Assembly: GCA_018806985.1 (NCBI GenBank)
Contig: JADANN010000001.1
Location: 226,501 to 290,500, forward strand
Source of the DNA: Angiostrongylus vasorum
Taxonomy: Eukaryota > Nematoda > Chromadorea > Rhabditida > Metastrongylidae
Length of the DNA stretch: 64,000 bases
Reading direction: 5' to 3'
Shown in pieces: positions 56,210 to 64,000 of the stretch. Under the pieces are notes generated by a model that ran no database searches, was not told where the DNA came from, and worked only from the letters and a program-made list of their open reading frames with translations. Position 1 is the stretch's first letter, and each line of letters opens with the position of its first letter. Made by a program: the position numbers and the translations under genes.

Positions 56210-57895
56210 ACAGGCAGTGGAGTTGAAAGCACATTTCGGATCTTTTCGGACGAAACTTTCAAAGTCCTTAATCACTATTGGGCAAAAAGTTTTGCTCTTT
56301 TCTTATAGAAGAGCTAAAACCTGACTCGCGAGATGATCGAGAGCTGATAAGGTCAAAAAACATCAGATTATTTGTTAATGATAAAGGTGGAGAATTCGTA
56401 GTAATTCCTCATCATTTAGATGTTAAGGTAACGAAAAAGGCATCTTGATGACGTTCCCTTTATCGGCCATCATCTGGAAAGAATTTCAAAGGTTACTACC
56501 GAAACTGGACAACGGCTATTTAAAAGTGCAAAAGCTGCTGTTTCGAAACCATCAATTATTTCTCAACTCGTAGTTGGATTACAAACGTGTCCATCTTATA
56601 CTTACTTGTCAAAACCCATAGGTTAACGTACACCGATGATCTTGCTTCTGCGGATAAACTAATATTCAAGGTTAGACCCACCCAGATATTCATGTATCAT
56701 CTATGTAATGCGCGTCCTAACAGCACGTAAGTAATAGAATCCTTCGACGTTACCGCCCTTTATAAAGAAGTGTCGAACGACTGCGCTATGCAACCCATCC
56801 TCGATCTCCTTGTACAACACGAAGGAGCAATAAACATGTATGGCTTCTCGACTAAGTAGCTGATGACCCTCTTAAAGAGAGGCCTAGACTGCTCAGTCTT
56901 TAGATAGTCGAGGAAGTATTTACTACACATAAGAGGATTGCCAATCGGACAGCGACTTGCATCATGGCTTGCAATGGCATATTTGTCTAGGGTGGAGGCA
57001 CCAGTAATTGATCTCCAGCGTTAATCTGTTGTAGATATAGAGATGATTGTTCTGTTATCCGTTCCACGCAAGACGAAATGGGCAAACGTTTTGAGTTATT
57101 GGAAAGGCAAACAAAGTACAGAGAATCAACAAGAGGGAAACCGAGAAACAACGTCTTCTACTTCTGAGCTTTCAAATTAGACTATCCGAAACGACCACAT
57201 CACCAAGTGATACCGAAAGACAAGTAAAAAGGCATGCTGGTTCATTACCACTTCCTCTCTGCTCACATAGTGCACAGGAAGAGAGAGCAAGGAAGAACCT
57301 CAAAATTGGCTAGGGAAATAGCTATTTCCAGTAACTACGAAACCATAGCTCCTTAGTGCGGCTTTAGAGGCAAAAACACGACAACAAACGGTAGCTCCAA
57401 CAAGAATAAGGTCCCGTTTATCTTGGCCTTTATTTTCAATGAAATAAATGCAGCTACAAAACGTTGCTTAAAAAGGAGGGGTGCAGCGAATTCCATAGCA
57501 GTGATTGAAACACCTTAGAGTACTGTCAGATGCCAGTTAGTTCGTAATCTTCAGTATGACCGAACGTGCCCACCGCAAAAATTGCATAATATTCTCTAAC
57601 GGTAGAGACGGAGACTGCATGAGTTTGGATACGATTATCTGATCACTTGTAAAGCATGCTGGACCCAATACGTCGGCGAAACAGGTGCACCAGCGTGCCT
57701 AACCTTGCAGAGCTTCAGCTTCAGCACCGCACACGGAGCTCTCTGATCTTCTGTTTCGAGAGTCTCAAGATGCACAGAACGTCATTGGTAACGACCAAAA
57801 AAGATCATCCCGTAAAACGGCAAACTACTTCCTTCTCTTCACTTATAACACCAAAACAGCCTTTCAGATGCTGATCTTTGCGCTTTCCTTTAGGG
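56210..57895 (+). pseudogene. Degenerate Penelope-like element (RT and GIY-YIG endonuclease)
   Basis: Plus-strand fragments read LIEELKPDSRDDRELIRSKN then DKGGEFVVIPHHLD (56.31-56.43 kb). Next come ESFDVTALYKEVSNDCAMQP (RT motif A, about 56.74 kb), INMYGFSTK, then KYLLHIRGLPIGQRLASWLA (about 56.91 kb). A C-terminal YLITCKACWTQYVGETGAPA near 57.64-57.69 kb is the GIY-YIG core (here YLI...YVGETG). The YxDD block is lost (VVDIEMIVLLS). Frame shifts and stops show it is dead. Intact relatives are common in nematodes; assignment is from recall of the family. Confidence 0.8.
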
Positions 57896-58907
57896 AGGTG
57901 GTGGCTTTAACTTCCACGTGATCGCTCTAAGAGAAAAGAAGACAGGCAGGTATACGCAAATTCGATCACAGTACCGCTGTAACTCGCGAAGATGAATTCT
58001 CCTTACGAAATGTCGGAGCTGTTGGCTGTGTCGCACAACCATCAATTTACCATCTAATCACGTGGTACGAAGTCCTATCACCTGGCATGGCCACTCTTCT
58101 TCTCCACCTTCAGCGTCAAAAGAAAGTCGTTATCACCAACTGCTACTCACTAAAGACTACCACCAATTAGAGCTAAATGCGAGCTTTCTAAAGCCAGTTG
58201 TAGGAAGTGATCCGCAAAAAAGTCGTATTAACTAGTTGTTGGACACTTTAATGCATGCTAGATAAAGAACGGGCGAGGAAAATGGATACATGACAAGAAA
58301 AATTCTAAAAATGGTGACCTAAATGAGAACGGAAACAGCAAGACTCCTGTCGCCACCACGCCTCTTCCAAAGAGATTAGTTTTCCAAGAAGGGGGAAAAC
58401 CTATGAAAATGGAATTCTTGTAATGGCACGACTTATGCGGACGCTGATCATGTTCTCAGGAACAGCAGATGGTGTCTTTTTAACTCCTCGAAGTATCCAG
58501 ATTTTTGTAATGCATCGCATCATTGTCATCTCTGTGCGAAGATCCGATTTAGCCATGAGCTCGAAAAGAACTCTTATCGTCGTACAAGCAATATGAAACA
58601 AGCAATGTATGACATGGATAATCTCAACAGATTTCTCTTCTCATGACTGGCATATATAGTGAGGACCCAACTGAAGACTGCAAATTGCTTGTCAAAAGAT
58701 TTTAAAAAGTTGTTCCAAACAAGTCTCAATTCCTCAAACAAAAAATTTGAGACAGAGTTTTTTAAAGTGTTGCTCGAAAAGAGAAAGAGGCTAAAGCTTG
58801 ATCCTACTGCAACACCTCACTCGGCTTACTATAAGTACCATCTCTAGACGATCTCTGCAGGAGGATTTATATCACTGTAAAAAGACAAGTGAAGAATAAT
58901 GTTTTCG

Positions 58908-59125
58908 ACCACAAGGATGCTGAGATATTTGCAAAACTCTGAACCGCAGGTGTCTGCGGTGGGGAACGAACGCGCTATTACGCTTTCCTTGACTAACGCG
59001 TTCACCACCACACTATACGGGCCCCTTCGTTTCGCCTGTCTCTCAGCTAGTTCTATTGATCAAAGCCATCAGCAGTCAATGTATTTCGCATAATACCTTG
59101 TCGTGAAAAACTGTGGAAGGCAGCA
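58908..59125 (-). repeat. Family B copy inserted in RTE copy 2
   Basis: GATGCTGAGATATTTGCAAA, CTCTGAACCGCAGGTGTCTG, TGCGGTGGGGAACGAACGCG and CTGTCTCTCAGCTAGTTCTA. Nearly intact, so younger than the host RTE copy. Confidence 0.88.
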
Positions 59126-59139
59126 AATAAAAAAGTAAA

Positions 59140-59395
59140 ACGTTTTCGACGTTGATCAATCCCTCAAGGATGCGCCATGCATTCGAACTCATCTGTTTGG
59201 CCTATAGAGTGATTCGCGTTGGCCTTCCGAGTCGAGCCAGTGCTGCTGTTCTCCCAGACAAGTCTGGTACCAATTTGTCGACCCTGGTGGGATGGAGAGC
59301 TTGAAGAGCCAGCGCCACGGAGATCGAGCTCATGTTTATTGCAGAGCATCTCTAATCACTACGCTACACGCTCCTTTACTCCACAACGACACAGG
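59140..59395 (-). repeat. Family A-related copy inserted in RTE copy 2
   Basis: TTTTCGACGTTGATCAATCC and CAGTGCTGCTGTTCTCCCAG, AAGTCTGGTACCAATTTGTC; head end decayed (CGTAGTGATTAGAGATGCTC on the minus strand). Lies directly beside the family B insertion. Confidence 0.75.
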
Positions 59396-60039
59396 GAATA
59401 GCAATTATTGGAAACTGTTCAAAAACAAACTAGTCTGAGGAAGTTCCGGCAGAAGCCATGCACCTACGATGCTCTTCTATTCGCCCTAACGAACGATTCT
59501 GGAATTACCACTACACCTCGTTTTGATAATGAATTGATGAAGACAAACCCCTCTTCGAATCCCTGTTTCACAGCTCACGGCTCGTATCTTAAGATTCCTG
59601 CTGGAGAAGAACACCTCAGGATTCCACCCACTGAAGTTTGAGCTGTGAAAGAAAACATGAAGAGGGTTGCAACTCTAGGTTCTGATAACTTCACTGTCGA
59701 ATTCCTTCAAGCTGGACGGCACAAATTACATATGCTTTTCGCAAAGCACTTCACATCTTACCTTCAGAAAAAAATCCAAACCAATGGCGAACGCCACATC
59801 CTACCCAAAGAATGTGACCGATGGCAGATTCTTGGAACTCGGAGTTACCGTTCTATTTGTAGTGAAAATGATAAAAGGTTCGATTTTTTTACTTTGCTAA
59901 AGTGTTTTGAACGACTGTTTTTACAAATCGTTCGGCTACAAGCAAAGTTTCCAATTGTACTCTCTTTTATGATTGATCAAGCTTCCTTGAGTGTGGATGT
60001 AGCTTCAAGAAAGGTTTCTGATTTATAAATATCGGCAGT

Positions 60040-62470
60040 TACCATTGTTGTGGGGACTTTGGTACACGTACGCAGGTCTATCTCAGTAAGATGACAAGGT
60101 TTCACTCTCAGATTGGCATCGGATGGCAGATATCGATTTCAGCGTGAGGCACTGTACTCCACTGACAAATGATTTTGTGCACATCGTACCTGGGCACACG
60201 AGAAGGCGTGCTATCCACCTTGGGCAAAAAACCGCTAAAAAAGCGCCCATAATCGTACTCTTTAAGAGAATCACAAACTCAGATTGTTCGCAGTTGTCAG
60301 TTTCAGACACCATATTGTTGATGAGACATCGATAAATACAATAGTAAATTTACAATGCTTGGTGACCTTAAGTAGTTCTCTGCTTTAAAACGCTTATAAT
60401 TTACTTAAACATTGCGATATTTTTTCCCAATTTTTTGTCCATTTCTGCTAAAGCATGCGGGAAAATTCTACGTTGTTTATTTTTTTAGGTCGATTGTTTT
60501 CTTTGCAATTTGGATGCTGCGCAGACATGGCTGAACGGTTTACATCACAAGAGCGTGCAGAGATAGCTGCACACGAAGTTTGAAAGTCCCTTGTCCAAGT
60601 CTTAGCATACTATCACTTTTTTTTAGGGTTGGTTAAAGCAGAAACTCTGTTCTATCAAATCAACGATTTTTGAAGAATTCAATCTATTCGTCCATACCAA
60701 AATGAGTTTTCTAGCCCACAAGAGTTCCTAACAAAATCAGTAGATCCCTGTTATTGGGCTGTATGAGAAGTTTGTGGGTGGCGAATGCTGGTTCACCGCT
60801 CACTTCAACACTCGTTTATTGACTGATGTTTCTCTCTTATGATATACCAAGAATTTTTCAAGAATGCAATTGAATTGCTGGAGAAACACTTTACAAAGCG
60901 GCACCATACGGCTTGTGGGATAAATAAGAGATGAATTTTTTACCACTTATTAGTTCGTTGCATGCATCATTACACTGTCATATCATTTTGTAAGACTCCA
61001 ACATTTAATGCATGAGACGAATACTGGTCATCGTCTAATTTTGGTTTAACACTCACAAAAGGCTTTAGAATTCATATTAAGATTAGAAGTACATTCGGAA
61101 TTACGTTAAGGAAATGTTCCCTATAACCTTGGCGTCGCGTCATAGATGTATTTACCGACTTCTGCAGCATTCTATTCAGTGAAAACAATGAAAAATAGAA
61201 GTCCACAGAATAATGACGGGCAGCAAATAACACTGTTCCGAGTTGGTCGTCATTATTGTCCAATTTTTCACCTGCTATCAATAATTTCAGCGGTTCGAAT
61301 AGCGTACGAAGTAACACCGACGCGAGTACCCTTCAGCTGTGTCTCACAAATGAGATCGAAAATCTTTCGCTTTGTAATTGATTTTACAAGAGTTATCTAG
61401 AGAAGACTATGGGCTGTTCATCCGCCATTCCTAATTCTAGTCTGATCTTCTGGAAGTCACTCCGACCTCTGTCCGTTAGAAATGGAATGGAATTGCGTGA
61501 CAAAGAAATTGAACGTTAGGAAAGATGTCACTGTTAAATTAATTCATTTCAGTGACTCAACAACACTGGTAGGTCGTTTTGGTTGAAAAGACACGCATGT
61601 ATACACAAGAAGACAAAATCATTCATCATTCAAAATTATCATACATACATGTACACATTACATACATTACATACATTACATACATTACATACATTATATA
61701 CATTATACATATACATACACATATGCATATGTATAAATATGTATAAAATTATCCACGTTTGAGGAGACAGAATCTGTATCGGTGTGAGGACAGTGAACGC
61801 GGTTAAGAAGAACGTCGAAATATCCAACAACAGTTGGCGAAGATCAGCTGCATACCGATTCGCAGCCTAGTATTATGGAGTCCAACCGCAAAGAACTCAC
61901 ATGAGGTTTGTAAGGATCCTTAGACATAGTAAATTCATGGACGGCGCGTGTACATATGACAGGTGATCTCAGTGATATCCAAAAATGTCATTACTGGCAA
62001 ATCGAATCGGTGAATCCGACTAGCTTCGCAACGGTGTAGGAGATATTATTTTTAGCAACATGGTCGTATTCCATTCCTTATGTATTTAATATCATTTCAA
62101 AGTTTAGAGAAAAAAGACTAAATTGCCTTGTCAGATTACTTATTATAAGAAAAAATTTGTAGTAGGCAGCTCTGGACTCCAAGTGTCACTTTTCGGCTTA
62201 CAACGTTCTTTAGGATTTCACTTAAAGGATATTCTAGAATGTTCTTTACAAATTTCATGAGAATTGAACATCAGTTCAGTAGTAATGGTGCAAACTCACT
62301 TTTCCAGTGCTTTAGTATCCTTGAATGAAATGAAAGTGTTCTTCGGTCTACATTCTCGGAAAATCTTTGCACTGAAGCTTGCAATTTGTCATCTCACAAA
62401 AGATTCGATCTCATTGATTAGAAATATTCCAGTTACAAATAAAATATTTCGATCTGGTCTCCAGTAAAAT
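60040..62470. other. No recognised gene
   Basis: After the RTE remnant I see no convincing gene. A (ACATACATT)n-type tract lies at 61.65-61.71 kb. Short frames at 61072-61317 and 61146-61400 on opposite strands have no motif. Confidence 0.5.
61644..61712. repeat. (TTACATACA)n tandem repeat
   Basis: Seven or so nearly identical 9-10-bp units of ATTACATACA grading into TATACATT. Confidence 0.95.
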
Positions 62471-62483
62471 ATGATGTTAAATA

Positions 62484-62852
62484 CTTGATACTTAGTTGAT
62501 ACTTGATACTTGAACGTCCCGTCCTCACTAGTTGTGCTGACCTCAGCATAATTACCACTTTTCGGAGATTTGCTGGTTTAGCTATTGTGGTTCCCTGGAA
62601 TCCCGAGGTCAGCCCGGCCAAAGTCTGCCTCGCGTCGTCACCATCACAGGCAGTCGCAGCCCTTGTGGATCAGAGCGATATTTACCACCATGGGAGTTTG
62701 ATACCAGGGCGATGGTGGATCCTGGTATTGGTTTACTTTTAGCTAAGCTTCTGATGGAAACGCCGGATTCCCTTCTCAGCTTGGGAGAACCTGCCGGGCC
62801 CGACACCCACGAACACCTCCCAGCCACGATGAGGCGGTAAACCGTTGGGAAG
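62484..62852 (-). repeat. Family C copy with target-site duplication and short tandem tail
   Basis: Flanked by the exact 12-bp repeat TGATGTTAAATA at 62472-62483 and 62853-62864. The minus-strand element begins CTTCCCAACGGTTTACCGCC and ends with tandem ATCAAGT-type units (AAGTATCAAGTATCAACTAA). The duplication and tail indicate retroposition. Confidence 0.93.
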
Positions 62853-63439
62853 TGATGTTAAATAATAATCCTAAACACCAGATATACGCCGTCGACTAGT
62901 CCGATAACGCCTAACGTATTCTTAGCTTCAAAAGTTTCGTTGGAAAGTATTCTATCAGATAAACCATGATTAATTGTTGACTCGCAGTGCCGACAGTTCG
63001 ATGGACCGAATTTTTAAAGCTCCCCGTTTTTCAGGAAGGTGCAAGCCTCCACTTGCACATACAGATGAAATTCGCTGATGTGCCGTGTGAGTGCGGACGT
63101 GCTGTAACAGAGGAACAGAAGAAGTGTGTTTAAACAATGAATTAGACCTTGTGAACTGGGTGCTTTAATTTTCACCGGTTTTTGTAGGCTTGGATTTAAG
63201 CTGACGCATAATGACAATTGCACGAATGCAGAGAAAACAACATGAATTAGGACTATCACACAAAATGTGAGACTACAAACCAGACTTTTTTCTCCAAAAA
63301 GGTATTGATCATTAATGCCGAGGTTAAATGACGGTCGTTTTGAGAAGTATTGATTCGCTATGTGCTGGCTAATATAACACCGACTGTTGCAGGATGCATT
63401 GCCACCCAAAGTAGATAATCATGGATGGCGACATTCGAC

Positions 63440-63640
63440 AAACACCCGCCCTGTGTAAGAGGATAGCGCTGGGTGAAATCAGTCATTCGAGCGGTGCTCT
63501 CTCCACTGGATTTGACTCGATGCGACAACGAACAGCTACAGCGTGACAACGACCAGCTGTGGATCATCGAATCATATCACTCCATCTGAAGGAGATAAGG
63601 ACGTCGAAACATTAGCCGAATAAACCTTTTTTAACATCGT
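63440..63640 (+). repeat. Penelope-associated dispersed repeat, second copy
   Basis: GCGGTGCTCTCTCCACTGGA, TTTGACTCGATGCGACAACG and finally GACGTCGAAACATTAGCCGA then ATAAACC: same order as the 23.34-23.53 kb copy. Could be a terminal repeat fragment of a Penelope-like element. Confidence 0.65.
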
Positions 63641-64000
63641 GTTATTTTACTAGTCCAAGAGGGCGTCTGCCTGACGTTTAGTCTCACTTCTTCTTCTTGT
63701 CTCACGCAGAATAAAGAGATGGGTTTGCTGTGCATCCAATAAAATTTTCCAGACGATTATTGTTCTACGTTACGTTACAGTTTCTGAAATGAACGCCTTG
63801 TCTTGTTTCACCGCCCATCAAGCCAACGCACTGGAAAAAGCATTGTGCATAGGTCCTCTTGTTGCGATTTTAGCACTCTTTTCTACGACTGTTCGTTACG
63901 AACATAATCTATACGCTAGGAAAATGTCACATATCACTTTCCCGGAGCAAAACTTACAGCAACCAGTTTAAACCCCACAAACTACAGTATCGCCTCGTCA

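Larger units (their letters stand above)
57897..60033 (+). pseudogene. Degenerate RTE/BovB-type retrotransposon, copy 2, interrupted
   Basis: Endonuclease remnants: FNFHVIALREKK (57.91 kb), RQKKVVITNCYSLKTT (58.12-58.16 kb), NENGNSKTPVATTPLPKRLV (58.33-58.38 kb), NGTTYADADHVLRNSRWCLF (58.43-58.48 kb) and LCAKIRFSHELEKNSYRRTS. Linker: LLEKRKRLKLDPTATPHSAY (58.77-58.83 kb) and RSLQEDLYHCKKTSEE. It is then broken by family B and family A insertions (58.9-59.39 kb) and resumes SLRKFRQKPCTYDALLFALT (59.43 kb), GEEHLRIPPTEV, FTVEFLQAGRHKLHMLFAKH and FTSYLQKK (59.69-59.78 kb). The RT stops before its catalytic motif. Confidence 0.87.

Noticed and set aside
61644..61712. Short direct repeats as a possible CRISPR array
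   Set aside because: Units are 9-10 bp with no spacers; a simple tandem repeat in a eukaryotic genome.

Overview
The window is nuclear DNA of a nematode, most likely a strongylid (hookworm/trichostrongyle relatives, clade V). The evidence is many short exons with TTTYAG-type acceptors, several introns of 3-5 kb, degenerate RTE/BovB-type and Penelope-like retroelements, a mariner remnant and several short dispersed repeat families. There is no bacterial gene organisation.

One protein-coding gene dominates. About 14.19-53.75 kb, plus strand, is the orthologue of C. elegans unc-10 / vertebrate RIM, the presynaptic active-zone scaffold. I reconstructed 29 exons plus one doubtful 32-nt exon by reading frame, splice-site phase and family homology. 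In order they encode an N-terminal Rab-binding helix, a FYVE-like zinc finger (18.1-19.5 kb), a low-complexity linker, a PDZ domain (28.6-33.7 kb), C2A (35.8-39.0 kb), a serine/arginine-rich linker and C2B in a long last exon (53.2-53.75 kb). Conceptual length is about 1,320 residues, shorter than the roughly 1,560 I recall for worm UNC-10, so a few exons are probably missing. Three junctions do not keep frame with the most obvious splice sites.

0-14 kb: upstream DNA with a degenerate RTE copy (about 1.96-4.24 kb, carrying a 44-bp x3 minisatellite), an isolated GC-rich island (7.19-7.40 kb), a SINE-like copy at 10.0 kb and otherwise unrecognised AT-rich sequence. 14-54 kb: the unc-10 gene. 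Its introns hold most of the SINE-like copies, inverted repeat pairs, a 35-bp-arm hairpin, a mariner remnant, a palindromic element and a U6-like fragment. 54-64 kb: a retroelement graveyard. A SINE-like copy is followed by a Penelope-like element with RT and GIY-YIG remnants (about 56.2-57.9 kb), then an RTE copy (57.9-60.03 kb) interrupted by two SINE-like insertions, then a further dispersed repeat with a clear target-site duplication (62.48-62.85 kb).

Four repeat classes recur. Family A (about 280 bp) has a tRNA-like head and 12-14 bp target-site duplications. Family B has a tRNA-like core and often occurs as inverted pairs. Family C (about 370 bp) has a short tandem tail. A palindromic or Penelope-associated motif, CTGAAGAA-hairpin-GAAACGT, has stems that change compensatorily between copies. 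All identifications come from reading the sequence; no database search was run.
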